Below, in pieces: positions 47,007-58,248 of a stretch of 64,000 bases of DNA; the first letter of the stretch is position 1; the number at the start of each line of letters is the position of its first letter. The notes under the pieces are model-generated. The model worked only from the letters and a program-made list of their open reading frames with translations. It had not been told where the DNA came from and did not search any database. The stretch comes from Diphasiastrum complanatum (lineage: Eukaryota > Streptophyta > Lycopodiopsida > Lycopodiales > Lycopodiaceae). The DNA lies in the NCBI GenBank assembly GCA_029204225.1, contig CM055104.1:26885253-26949252 (forward strand). The letters run 5' to 3'. The translations under genes and the position numbers were made by a program.

Positions 47007-48275
47007 TTGCACCAACATGAACCACCTTTTCACATGGTGGAGCCTGAGGAACCACGCATTGAAAGGCTCACACTCTTGTTGTCAAGCCAAGTTAGTGTAC
47101 CCCTCGGAGAACTACTGAGGATTGCACCACAAGCGAAAAGCCTTTTAGCTGAATGGGCCAAGGCGGATGAGGAGCCAATAGCGCCTCAACCCATCTATTG
47201 TGCGGGCTAAGATGAAACAAGTAACATACCTCCACATCGGAGCAGCATGGGAAAGTGAGGAACACAACATCACTTTGCCAATCAAACACAAGAGATACGA
47301 GGACGAGGCGGCAGTGGTAGATGGAGGATCAGGTGTCAATCTGATCTCCACTACTTTGTACGAAAAATGGGGATTACAAGGATTGAGGCCAGCCAGATTC
47401 GCCATCAAGCTAGTAGATCAATCCTGTGTGAAACCAAAAGGATAGCAGACATGCAGTATGTGATTAATTTTGTGGTCATGGATATACCTGAATCTCCATC
47501 TGCATACCGTATTTTACTGGGAAGACCATGGTTTAGGGCTACGCAGGTAGTACACAACTGGGGTATAGGGAAATCCACCTTTGAGAACAAAGAACAGGCT
47601 GTAAAGGTAGATCCAACCACATGGGCGGTGAAACCTATTGCACCCAAAGCTGATGACGGATCATCCACGACAGATCATACGATTGACCGCCCAAGGCCAG
47701 CCAAGGGAGGTCACTATCATTCAGAGACGAATGTCATGAGATGGACGGATGCATTAGCAACTATTGACTGCCAGACATGTCAATATGAATCAGATCCAGA
47801 ACCGAGTACATCTTCACCCAAATGTTACACTATGGACACACCAATCACATTTGGAGTGAATATGATAAACGTAGCATGGCTGTCAACGGAGCCGATTGAG
47901 AACCCAGTGGACGATGATCTAGTCCCTTGGCAACATGCTCCAACTTATAATAAGGAGATTGAGCTGATTGATGAGCAAGTCCTACACCACATGGACCCAG
48001 ATCGTTACGAAGAATCAGTTGAAGCGACGCTACAACCAGGTGATCCGAGCAGTAGAAATCAAGTACAATGGTTGGATCTCTTACATGGCACTTCTAAATT
48101 TGATTGGTCTAATGAGGTGTCACCTCCTACATTGGATTGGACCATTTCTATGCATCTCTCTCTTTTGACAACATTACAACATGAGATGAAATGTAGGCTA
48201 GCCCTCTACCATCAAGCCAAGTGTCAAAGGCCTACACTACCTCGAGCTAATCCAAAGCTAAAAATTTTGGCGTAA
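47007..48275 (+). pseudogene. Gypsy-5 protease and spacer region
   Basis: Reads VTYLHIGAAWESEEHNITLP, then the protease motif VVDGGSGVNLISTTLYEKWG (D-G-G instead of D-S/T-G). After a frameshift near 47440 comes RILLGRPWFRATQVVHNWG. The acidic spacer up to 48275 (CQTCQYESDPEPS, EATLQPGDPSS) corresponds to the start of this window. RT should follow but does not; the frame stops at 48275. Confidence 0.75.
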
Positions 48276-48699
48276 TCATCTACTTACATATGTACAAGGG
48301 GTAAATTTGGCATACGACCCCCAAAACTTAAAATAGATATCTTTTACAATTTTCAAAATGACCTCTTCCCATAGCTTCATGCAAAATGAAACTATTTGAT
48401 TTTTTTTACGAGGCGGTACACATTTTCTCAAATCGTTACCCATTCCTCTTCAATAAAGCTGGCTTGCAATAAATTGGTATGGCATTTTCTTGATAATTAA
48501 TTTTTATTGTTGTGCCTTTGGTAAATTCAAATTAGCTTGTCCATGAATCAAATTTTCAGGATTATTTATTGTCCAATCAAGTACTGCATCCACATAAAAA
48601 ATAGCTACATTTGTAACTCATCATCAATATTTTAATTCTTCGGAGATGATTTGATTTGCAACACATAATCAACCATATGATGTTGCTTTCCCTTACATA
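48276..48699. other. No gene seen
   Basis: AT-rich, between the Gypsy-5 spacer and an opposing Gypsy fragment. A pol remnant cannot be excluded, but no motif is readable. Confidence 0.4.
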
Positions 48700-49490
48700 C
48701 TACTAGTCAAATTTCAAACAACCACCTAATGATTCTTCTCGTATTGCAAGTCCTATTAACCAAATACAATAAGGATTGATGATCTATATAAAAAGCAAAA
48801 TTTGTTTCCATGATATAATGATGGAATTTTGTTACTAGAAAGACCATTGCCAAGGCTTCTTGTTTAGTTTTGAAATAGTTGACTTTCGCATCAATCAATT
48901 GTCAAATGGAAAATCTGACAGAAGAATCCTTCTTATATTCACTTGGTTGGGTCAGTACATCTCCTATAACATACTTTGATCCATTTTTAGCGGCACATGA
49001 AAATTAATCATCCAATTTGTTGATCGTAAGATGGGTTTTGAAATCAGTGCATCCTTCAACTTTTGGGAGGCTCCCAAGGCTTTTTCTATTTAAAGTGAAA
49101 TGATTGTAAGTTTATATATCAGACATGCCAATTCCGCAAAGAACAGATGAATGTCCTATAATAGTTGGCATGTCCCATAAAGATGTATACCTCTCGGACC
49201 ATCCTTGGTGGTGGAAAATCCATGATTATCTGCACTTTGGATAAATCGTTTGCTATACCATATCGAGGTATAATATGGCCCGAAATTAGACCATGTGCAA
49301 TCCAAATTCGACACTTTTCAGGGTTCCAAGGTATTTAAAATTTGTGACATTGAGAAAAAACTTTTCTTAATGAGATAAATGCTCCTCATCAAGACCCTGA
49401 ATACAAAGAACATTCAAGCAGATCTTCAAGAATTTATTCAAATATTCTTTGAATGATGTTTGCATAACTCTCTAAAAAGTGTTTAGTGCA
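48700..49490 (-). pseudogene. Gypsy RT/RNase H fragment
   Basis: On the minus strand from 49490: MQTSFKEYLNKFLK, GLDEEHLSH, then ISGHIIPRYGIAND, FPPPRMVREVYIFMGHANYY, DSSVRF, and RNase H AKVNYFKTKQEALAMVF with HQSLLYLVNRTCNTRRIIRW. Several frames and stops. The wording is close to the plus-strand copy at 1100-1400, so it is another Gypsy-5-family remnant facing Gypsy-5. Confidence 0.75.
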
Positions 49491-49506
49491 TATATCAATT
49501 AGTACA

Positions 49507-49541
49507 CACCCACACGCGCGCACACACACACACACACACAA
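49507..49541 (+). repeat. CA microsatellite
   Basis: CACACCCACACGCGCGCACACA and further CA units. Confidence 0.85.
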
Positions 49542-49742
49542 ATTGACCTATTGTTGATGCACCAAAGCCACACAAATTGTTGGTATGATACTTCACTTAG
49601 CAATAGGAGTTTTTGTCCACTTCTTTCTACTAAGAAAAATCAGTACAATAATGTTGCACCCATCTGTGCAGATGGAAAGATGTCTCTCCTGTTCTATCTA
49701 CCAATCTTCTTACTGCTACACTCTATGAATGAAACCAGAACG

Positions 49743-50256
49743 CCACCTGAAATAAAGTTTCATCCGCTTGACTATAATTATTTAGCATAATTATAAAAAA
49801 ATCTAAATCAATGAAAATTTCAAAAATTAATTTTGGACACAAGCACCTCAAAGTTTGATATGATTACAAATGACCTTGCCTGTAATGCAGGGCCAAAAAA
49901 CTTAAATCTCAAAATTGCTCATGCTTTTCAATTCGCACGTGGTTTAATATTATGTAATGTAACTCAAATAAAATACTCGTGCTCATTTTATTTCTCACAT
50001 CTGCTCTGCTTTGCTTCGCGTTGCCTCACTCCTCTGCTCTCCTCTCGCCTCGCCTCGCCTCGCCTCGCATCATCATCGTCGGGAATCGGAGCGGAGCTGA
50101 ATATCGTTTGGATCAAGCTAAAGACAAAGAGGAGAGCATACCTTCCTCACCAAGCCATATCATCATCGTCATCAGACACATTTCTTTAAGTAGCCATCCA
50201 TTTTTTCTCCTCCTGCTGCTACTGGAGTCAAGCGGATGAAACTTTATTTCAGGTGG
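49743..50256. repeat. Perfect 31-bp inverted repeat around a promoter-like region
   Basis: Arms 49743-49773 (CCACCTGAAATAAAGTTTCA...) and 50226-50256 are exact reverse complements, 452 bp apart. Between them lies a pyrimidine-rich stretch with (CGCCT)n at 50046-50076. No target duplication is visible at the outer edges. It could be the ends of a small non-autonomous DNA transposon or a local inverted duplication. Confidence 0.75.
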
Positions 50257-50375
50257 TAGGAAGACAAGTCTGCCTGTTGGTGGGTAAGTAATCAGCTCAC
50301 TTCGCGTGTTGCTTCTCTCTATATTGGTACAGACAGATAGACAATATACTCTTATCAAGAAGAAGCACTGCAATC

Positions 50376-51467
50376 ATGTGTACATCCACATCCACACCCA
50401 TCATGCAAATTGATGTGTCAACAGTACTCAAGAAAAATTCAGATCCTATGATTTTCCGACAGGTTAAAGAGCAAGAGTTTAGCATGATTGAGAATATGTC
50501 TGGCAAAGCCCCTTGTCCTGACTGCGATCAGGAGGTGTATGTGAAGCAAAAGCATGCAACAGGAAAACAGGAAAACCCTAGAGGTTCGCATGCAGAGCTG
50601 ATGGACTTCAATCTTCAAGTTCGATTGCATGAAAATCAAAGCTCATTTGGATTGTCACCAAAAGACAATAGCAGTTTTTCTTATACACAACTAATTTTCA
50701 ATGGCAAAAATGACACAAATCCTCCTGATGAATGTAGCTGCAATATGGCTGGTAGCTTCAGAGGCCGTCCTGTCCACGAAGCTGATAGTCTTCTCTGTCC
50801 GGAAAAGAAAAGGGTTTCACATCACCTGGTTTTAGATCCCGCATCCAAAATATCAAGGTGCAATGCAGAGAAGACGAATTTCTTGGACGAATTGGCTTTC
50901 CGCGGTACGGCTACATCAGGGCAGAAAGATGATAAGAAGTCTAGCAGAGAATGCAGCTGCAATGTGGATATTGGTGGCAATAAGGGACACGCTTCCTTGA
51001 GATCAGAACTACTCTCCGCCAAAATCCCAAAAGGGGATTCTTCTAATTTATTTAACCTGCATGCAGTTACATCCAACTTAAAAAACTGCAAGAACTTGAA
51101 ACGCAGTAAGAGTGGCAGTTGGAGCAGCAGCGACGCAGAGAGCAAGAGATGTAAGCATACTGTTGGTAAGACATACATCATTAATCTCATCACTGGAGCT
51201 TGTTATGAAATAAGGGATGTTGAGGCAACCACAATATCAAACCTCGCTAAAGCAAAACAACTAAAGCAAAACAACGCATTCAAACTTGTTTTGGCACTTG
51301 TTCTTTATAATCTACCTTTTAGGTTTAGATCAAGTGTTTTAATACTTTCTTCATCAAGAAATGCAAAACTAGTGAAGATTGTGTTTCAATTTGGCTCATT
51401 TTTGGATAGTTTTGTAATTGAATATGTCAATGTGATTCAACCTGAATTTAGAAAGCTTTATTTGTGA
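50376..51467 (+). CDS. Hypothetical protein, possible host gene exon
   Basis: A 363-codon open frame starting MCTSTSTPIMQIDV. I do not recognise it. It has a Cys pair motif CPDCDQEVY (residues 47-55) and two similar motifs, ECSCNMAG (118-125) and ECSCNVDI (192-199). A Ser/Lys-rich stretch SKSGSWSSSDAESKRCKH (about 247-264) follows. At 51165 a consensus donor (GTTG|GTAAGA) occurs; downstream codon content changes to hydrophobic, low-information sequence, so the true exon may end there. It lies outside the recognised transposons. The next 1.4 kb is interrupted by a solo LTR and Copia-5, so later exons are not in sight. Confidence 0.45.
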   Translation: MCTSTSTPIMQIDVSTVLKKNSDPMIFRQVKEQEFSMIENMSGKAPCPDCDQEVYVKQKHATGKQENPRGSHAELMDFNLQVRLHENQSSFGLSPKDNSSFSYTQLIFNGKNDTNPPDECSCNMAGSFRGRPVHEADSLLCPEKKRVSHHLVLDPASKISRCNAEKTNFLDELAFRGTATSGQKDDKKSSRECSCNVDIGGNKGHASLRSELLSAKIPKGDSSNLFNLHAVTSNLKNCKNLKRSKSGSWSSSDAESKRCKHTVGKTYIINLITGACYEIRDVEATTISNLAKAKQLKQNNAFKLVLALVLYNLPFRFRSSVLILSSSRNAKLVKIVFQFGSFLDSFVIEYVNVIQPEFRKLYL

Positions 51468-51560
51468 GACATATGTCAATGTGATTCAACCTGTGCTATA
51501 AAGTGCTTTTGGTTCAGTATAGGTGGATTCACCCTTCTTGTGAAGTTGAGATCAAGGAGG

Positions 51561-52575
51561 TGTTGGATTTATTTCCTCTAGTCACCTAAATCCCATTTTA
51601 ATCTGCCTCCATTCATGCTGCACATTTACTCGCGTTGTCGCGCAGTCTGCATATTAACATGCAAATTCTCACAGGCGATGAAAAGACAAAAAGCAAAGGC
51701 TGACGTCACACCCTCTTCACGCCCATGCAGCTGCGCTAACAAACTGGACAACGACTGCAGCCACCTACGATCTCCTGCAGACAGCACATCCACCCTATAC
51801 TTTCTTCATCTGCACACCTGTAACATTATATATATATTGAGTACCATTTTGCGTATTCATCTGTGAAGTAGTGAGCGAGAGAGAACGAAGAAGAGAAACT
51901 TATCAAAGATAGACAAAAGTAGATGCTCTGTGCATTGATTCTTTGATTTGTTAGCAATAAGGTTTCATTCCTTTTACAGTTTGAATAAGCTTCGTAGGGC
52001 ATGCGGTTTCGTCCGCTATTGTCTTGTGCTCTACCGCATTATTGACATGTATACTTGATCTACTTAATCTGATATAGTTCTTTGTTTTGCATTCAGACTT
52101 GTGTTAATATTGCTATGCTTATTATTCATTCTGTCTGATCTTTCTAGTTGCTCTTTCTGGTAATTTATTTTTAGCACGACTAATATTTAGTCTTGTCTTT
52201 CACGAATAATTCGCGACTGATTATCAGTCGAGCACTGTCTAGCTCTTTGCGAATCATTCGCGACAGTAATTTGTCTTGCTATTCGCGACAAATTATTCTT
52301 CTGGTGCTTCATTTATTAATGTTTGGCTACGTAATCAAGAACGACCGTGATTCTCTTCATTCTGATAGGCGTAGTCATGCTTACTGAGAGAGTCACATAG
52401 CTCGTTCCGCTGCGCACGAACAATTTTTGTTCGAGTTCGTGTCTCGTTCGAGTTCATTTCTCGTTCGTGTTTCATTTTTCGTTCGTGTTCATCTTACCTC
52501 TCTGAGATAATTTTTTGTTTCTAAAATACGACACCTTCCTCTAACTCTCGTTCAACTCTCCCTCTCTCTCCAACA
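51561..52575 (+). repeat. Solo LTR (1015 bp)
   Basis: Ends TGTTGGA / TCCAACA are exact 7-bp inverted repeats. Flanks GGAGG at 51556-51560 and 52576-52580 form a perfect 5-bp duplication. A TATA box (TTATATATATATTG, about 51825-51839) is in the expected place. The downstream half repeats ATTCGCGAC (near 52209, 52256, 52281) and TCGTTCGNGTTCAT (52443-52495). No internal region remains, so it arose by LTR-LTR recombination. Strand is taken from the TATA box. Confidence 0.85.
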
Positions 52576-52580
52576 GGAGG

Positions 52581-52965
52581 AGACTAGTTTTGACCAAATC
52601 TATAGTAAATTGAGCTAGGTTTGGATCTAGTTTGGATCTTGAAGATTGATCAAGCTCAAGATCATCTTAGATCTTGATGAGAAATCAAAGAGTGATTCAT
52701 CTCAAGTCCGAAAGAGAGTGCGATAGCTTGTTGTGATCATATCTTATACAATTTATCTTGTTTCATTGAATCTATCTCCCTATCATTGAAGATGGTATCC
52801 ATAAGTGCCTACCCTTTGGAGATAGATTGAACTCTTCCTATATGGCATTCTTTATAGGGCTCATTTCAGGCTCAAAAATTATTCGATGATTTTTTTGTCT
52901 CAATTAAGTAATTATCATTACGTATTTATCTTATAGAAGTGGAAAAGGGTCTGAAAAATTGTCAA
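52581..52965. other. No gene seen
   Basis: Spacer between the solo LTR and Copia-5. Contains repeats of GGATCT and AGATCTTGA; nothing coding. Confidence 0.4.
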
Positions 52966-53638
52966 TGTTGGCAAATCTAGCCATGTAGAATAATGTAAAT
53001 TATGTACGTAAGTGGGTCCCACACATGTGAGGCCATGGAGCCACGTGGGAAACCTATCCTAGTGTAGGCTAGATCAATTCCAAAGAGTTGGTCAAGTCAA
53101 TTTGGTAGTGATTCCTACTTTATAGGACCTACATCCTAGATTTATGATGAAAATTGACCAATTAGCCACTTACTTGGCATGACTCTAGGAATGAGGCTAG
53201 AGTGGCAAATTAGGACAAGAAAGCCAAGTTAACTTTTTTATTACATGCTGGAAATTCACCTAACTTTACAAAGGAAGAGGCTTTTGGTATGTATTACATC
53301 CTCCCATAGTGAGGACTTAGAAACATTTTGGAGCTCATTGGCAAATCCCAAGCTACTACACATTTGTAATGAGTGTTTATGATCTAAATGCAACCAAAGT
53401 GATATTGACCTCATTCTCTATCTTCAGGCCGTATAGCAGGCTGTGGTTCACACATGTGGACTCATATTTCATCAATGATCAATGCTTTTTTATTGTTCTT
53501 ACTTGTTGAATGTAAAATTGCCATCCTAGATCAATTTTTTGTGTCTAGTTTTTGCAATAGATTGTTAAGCAAGCAAGAAATCACTCTTGTGGATCTTGTG
53601 CAGATCCATTTATGGTCCAAAAGTATAGTAATTTCACA
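52966..53638 (+). repeat. Copia-5 5' LTR
   Basis: Bounded by TG...CA and followed directly by the primer-binding site. Contains CCACGTGGG (G-box core) near 53041 and CACACATGTG palindromes near 53012 and 53450. Confidence 0.75.
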
Positions 53639-54269
53639 TGGTATCAGCTCCAAGTACAAGATCTTAATCATTGATGAAAGGCAAATCCATATTTAGCAAG
53701 TTCTGGTGCTAAAAACTAGTCATGAGATGGAGAAGTTTAAATCCAAACTTTGGAGAGGGGATTTGATTCCAAATTTTTTAAGGATCAAAATTCATACTGT
53801 CCACACGTTTGGGCACCTTTGAACCTACATTTATTACTCAATATTCATCAGATCCATAAAATTGGATTCTATTGGTTCTTGATGAGATTTTGTGGTGCTA
53901 ATCCTAGGAAAAGCTACCAAGATTGAGTGTTATTGATTAGATTTGACTTAGTGTCATGATATCTAATTAATCTAGGCTGAAAACAAGTTCTCTAAATGTG
54001 TTTTACAAGTCTTGGAAGTCCATCAAGAAGTGTGAGTGAGAATTAGTCATTATACTGTCCAAAAATAGTCAAAATTGGCTTGAATTGATTGTAGGTGGAT
54101 TGTAACTCATCTAATCTTCATTTCATCTTTGTGATAAAGTCCTAGAACCGTGGTTATAAGTCCATTTGTTGGTGTAGGAACCAAATTTGAGTGAATCACT
54201 ACAAAAGAGACCTTTGTGAGTTTCTAGAATCAATCAAACCAATTTTCTTGTTTGTAGAATTCACTAGTA
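53639..54269 (+). other. Copia-5 primer-binding site and leader
   Basis: Begins TGGTATCAGCTCC, the first nine bases matching tRNA-iMet. Non-coding up to the gag start. Confidence 0.65.
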
Positions 54270-57200
54270 AAATGGGATCAATTGGGGATTTCCTTCTAGA
54301 AGCTAGTGAAAAACTAGATTCTAGAAGATTAGGATGGAGTCAATAATGGTGCTCCAAGACCTTTATAAATTCTTGATTGAAAAAGAAGATGAACCTCTTG
54401 GTGCACAAGAGCTGATGAGATACAAGAAAAAATCTAGACTAGCACTTCATTGTATAAAGATGAATTTTAGTAATGACCTTTTGAGAGAAGTATCTTCTTG
54501 TACTAGTTCTGAAGAGGATTCAGATTCTTTGAAAACAATCTATGAATCCAATAACACTTCTAGAGTCCTCATGATTAGGATTCAAATCTTGCAAATCATG
54601 TGAAGAAGTGAGAAAAATGCACAAGACTATGTGCTAAGAATTAAATCTCTCAACAAAGAGTTAGCCACTACTGGTGAGAAGATTAAAGATAGTGAGCTTG
54701 TACAAATAGTCCTTAATGGTCTAGGAGATGATTTCCCAAACTTCAACCAAAGTTTTTCCATCCAAGACACCTTGCCAACTATTGAAAAAATTCATACTGT
54801 ATTACTGGCTGAAGAGTGTAGGATGCTCCATACCAAAACAAGAATGAATGTATTGTCTTTGCAGGATGGAGATGAGAAAGCCAATTTCTCATTCAAGGGC
54901 AAAAATAAGACCAATGGAGCTAAGAAGAAACATCGAAAGGAGGCCAAATAAGAGGACGAAGCATTAAGCTCAAAAGGCAAGAAGGACAAATCAAAGTTCA
55001 AATGTTTTTTCTGTGGCAAGAAAGGGCATTTTGCATCAGAATGTCTCAAGAAGAAGAAGACACAAGTGAATACCAAGCAATATTTCACATCAAGAGGAGG
55101 AGGATGAAGAAGAATCATCCTTCATGGTATCCAACACATCACCCTCATCCAAGTGCAACACAAGTGATTCTTGGGGGATTGATAGTGGGGCTAGCTCCAC
55201 ATGACTTTCCAAAAGGACTATTTCTCCACTTTACTCTCTTATAATGATATCAAAAATTCTATCTTTACAGCTAGTGATCAAGAGTGTAGAATAAGTGGTA
55301 TTGGAACTATTCCATTGTACATATAGGATCATCCAAAAGGATGAATCTTGAGAATGTCCTTTTTGTACCTAAGTTAACCAGAAATTTGTTACGTGTTGGC
55401 CAATTTATGGATAATGGCCTAGATGCACAATTTAAGCATGAAGTTTGTTCCATCCTTAAGAATGATGAATGCATAACAAAAGGATTTAAACAAGGTAGAT
55501 TGTTTAAATTATATGCTAATGTTTCAATGGAGAGTGTAAACATGAAAAAGGTGGATATCTCAAGTGTGGAGCTATGGCACAAAGGTTGGGCCACCCCAAC
55601 TTCAAAGCTATGGAATCCATGTGTGCAAACGAGCTTGCACTTGGCCTCCCCAAGAGCTTGGAAAAATGTGGAAAGCATTGTGAGGCTTGTAGCCTCTCAA
55701 AGGCTCATAAGCTACCCTTTTCAAGATCTACATCAAGATCTATCACTCCTCTTGAAATCATACATTCGGATGTACATAGTTTCTCTCAAGCATCTAATGT
55801 TGGTGCTAACTACTATGTAACCTTCATTGATGATCATTCTAGATATTGTTGGATGTATCTCTTGTCTAGAAAATCTATGGTGTATGATTCTTTTGTAAAG
55901 TTCAAAACTTTGATAGAAAATCAACTTAGTACCAGGATCAAGATATTAAGAAGTGATAATGGAGGAGAATATATCTTCAATAAGTTGATAGAGTTTTGTA
56001 GTTCTAATGACATTAAGAGGGATTTATCATGTCCATATACCCCTTAACAAAATGGAGTGGCTGAGCGAGAAAATAGATCTCTTTGTAAGTGTGCTAAAGC
56101 CTTAGGGCTAGATGCTTCTCTACCAAAACCATTTTGGGGTGAGGCAATCAGCAATAGATTGCCCAACCAAGCCATTGGAGGAATCACACCATATGAAGCT
56201 CTATTTAGTGAGTAGGGATGTTAGTTTTTATGAAGGACATGCTTGTAAAGAGGATCATAATGCTACTAATCATCTTAATGTCAAAGACCATGCTAGGATG
56301 GAGGAGGAGCTTCAAAGTGATCAAGAGCTTGAGGATCCACCTCAAGATCCAAGGACTCCAAGAAGATCCACAAGAGAAAGGGCTGAGCCATCGAGGCTCA
56401 CTTATGATGGAAAAGGTGATAAAGGCATTTTATCTTTTACTTCATACACTTTTCTTACTTCAATGCTTGATGAACCAACTTGCTATGGAGATGCTTGTAA
56501 AACAAAAATTTGGATGAATGCTATGCAAATGGAGTATGATGCTCATACTTGGGATCTTGTTGATTGTCCTCAAGGGAAAAAACCACTTGATTGAAAGTGG
56601 GTGTATAGATTGGAGTATAATCAAGATGGATCACTAAATAAGTATAAAGCTAGTCTTGTAGCAAAAGGTTTCTTGCAGGCCAAGGTAATTGATTATGATG
56701 AAAATTTTGCTCTTGTGGCTAAGCTAGTTACAATAAGATTGATCATTAGTCTTGCTACTACTTTCAATTGGAAGCTATTTCAACTCGATGTTACAAATGC
56801 CTTCCTCAATGGCCACTTGGAGGAAGAGATCTACATGAGGCAACCCGAGGGCTTCATCAAGGACAGAACTCAAATAAGAGGGGAAGAATGTCATGCCCAC
56901 GATTGGTCTTGGGTAGCGTGTGCATGAAGAAAAAGTGTGTTTTTTGAAGAAGAGTCTCTATGGACGCAGGCAAGCACCTAGAGCATGATACTCTAGGCTA
57001 AACTCTTTTTTTATTTCCATCAACTTTGTTTTAAGTTCTTATGATCCATCATTGTACATAAGATTTCATGATGGAAAGATCATTATCCTTGTATTGTATG
57101 TTGATGACATTATTTTGAAAGGGAATCATCTAGATGGAATAAGAGAGTTTAAATGGTAGATCTTGACCTATTGAACTTCATTCTAGGAATAGAAGTCATA

Positions 57201-57695
57201 AGAGGATTGGATTTTAGCTTCATTTGTCAATCTAAGTATGCTACATCCATCCTAGATAGATTTGGAATGAAGAATTGTAAAGGCATTGAGACTCCAATGG
57301 AGCAACATATAAAGCATCTATTGATGGCGATGAAGCATCCTTTGAGGACATCACTCTATATAGAAGGCTTATAGGGGCTCCTTGATATATTTGACTATAA
57401 CTAGACCTGATCTTGTTTATAGTGCTCAAAAATTAAGCCAATTCCTCCAAAGTCCTTTGGTATCACATTGGAAAATGGCCAAAAGAGTTCTTAGAACTAA
57501 GAATTTGGGCATATTGTATAGAGGGACTAATCTTGGCTTAAGAGCCTATAGTGACTCAAATTTGGCAGGTGAAAAAGTGGATCGAAAGTCAATAAGCGCA
57601 TTTTTCACCTTCGTATGTGATGGAAGAGTATCATGGCATTCTAAAAAGCAAGATACAATCTCTTTATCTTCCACAGAATCCGAGTATAAGGCCTG
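54270..57695 (+). pseudogene. Copia-5 gag-pol, heavily broken, integrase core present
   Basis: It starts near 54270 (MGSIGDFLLEASEKLDS). Gag (LALHCIKMNFSNDLLREVS) has stops at 54601 and 54949. The CCHC knuckle CFFCGKKGHFASEC is intact. Protease is damaged (DSGAS frame broken near 55180). GAG-pre-integrase LGHPNFKAMESM follows. The integrase core has all three acidic positions (IIHSDVHSF; FIDDHSRYCW; LRSDNGGEYIFNKLIEF). A deletion near 56210 removes part of the integrase tail. RT (KWVYRLEYNQDGS, DVTNAFLNGHLEEEIYMRQ) is interrupted near 56880-56990, then continues (LVLYVDDIILKGN). RNase H ends abruptly in LSSTESEYKA at 57695. At least eight frame changes or stops. Confidence 0.9.
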
Positions 57696-57713
57696 ACATC
57701 AACATGCAACATT

Positions 57714-57763
57714 AGGGCCCTTTTTGGACTCAAAAAGGGCCTCTTCACTAATTATAATTAGTG
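57714..57763. repeat. Two adjacent palindromes
   Basis: 57714-57742 is an imperfect hairpin (AGGGCCCTTTTTGGA / CTCAAAAAGGGCCT). 57746-57763 is the perfect 18-bp palindrome CACTAATTATAATTAGTG. They stand between the broken end of Copia-5 and the transposase-like gene and may mark an element end. Confidence 0.7.
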
Positions 57764-58048
57764 TTAATGATGACACGTGTCCCAATAAAATATTGACAAC
57801 TGAGAGGGAATGGTCCATATGACATGGCAAATTCAATGGTGCAGATTAAATCAAGTGTGGGTCCACAAAGTACACCTCTATCATTAACCCTAGATAAAGC
57901 AATAACTATGCCTACAAGTTAACATCAACTAGCCTGTCTATCTACTAGCAGCTTTATCCTAAGTGAGCCTAGTCCTTATTTCAAATTTTGAATGTTCACA
58001 AGCTTGTATCTCTCATCTCTCTCTCATTTTGTAGTCTCTCTCTAAACA

Positions 58049-58051
<3 letters not shown>

Positions 58052-58143
<92 letters not shown>
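58052..58143 (+). repeat. CT microsatellite
   Basis: About 45 CT units, about 106 bp upstream of the first ATG of the transposase-like gene. Confidence 0.9.
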
Positions 58144-58146
<3 letters not shown>

Positions 58147-58248
58147 CTGTATACTCCACAGATATTCTATTTTTTTTATTTTGGTTCACCTTATCTGAAG
58201 ATCTACACACTATTTCGCATATCCTACATTATCATTACATCATCCATT

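Larger units (their letters stand above)
38991..48275 (+). mobile_element. Gypsy-5 retrotransposon, 5' part, with LARD-2 in its LTR
   Basis: The 5' LTR starts TGTTGGGGGTATTCCC at 38991 and ends CCCCACA at 44557. It is split by LARD-2 at 39524-44267. A tRNA-Asp-type primer-binding site follows (44559-44576), then a repeat-rich leader, gag with zinc knuckles, and protease. Sequence related to it stops near 48275, before RT; no 3' LTR is seen. The family is the same as the fragment at 1-1640. Confidence 0.75.
52966..57695 (+). mobile_element. Copia-5 retrotransposon, 3' end missing
   Basis: The 5' LTR is 52966-53638 (673 bp, TGTTGGCAAATC to ATTTCACA). A tRNA-iMet-type primer-binding site starts TGGTATCAG at 53639. 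A leader and degraded gag-pol follow. RNase H stops at 57695; purine tract and 3' LTR are absent. The coding part is the same family as Copia-1, though the LTR differs. Confidence 0.85.
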
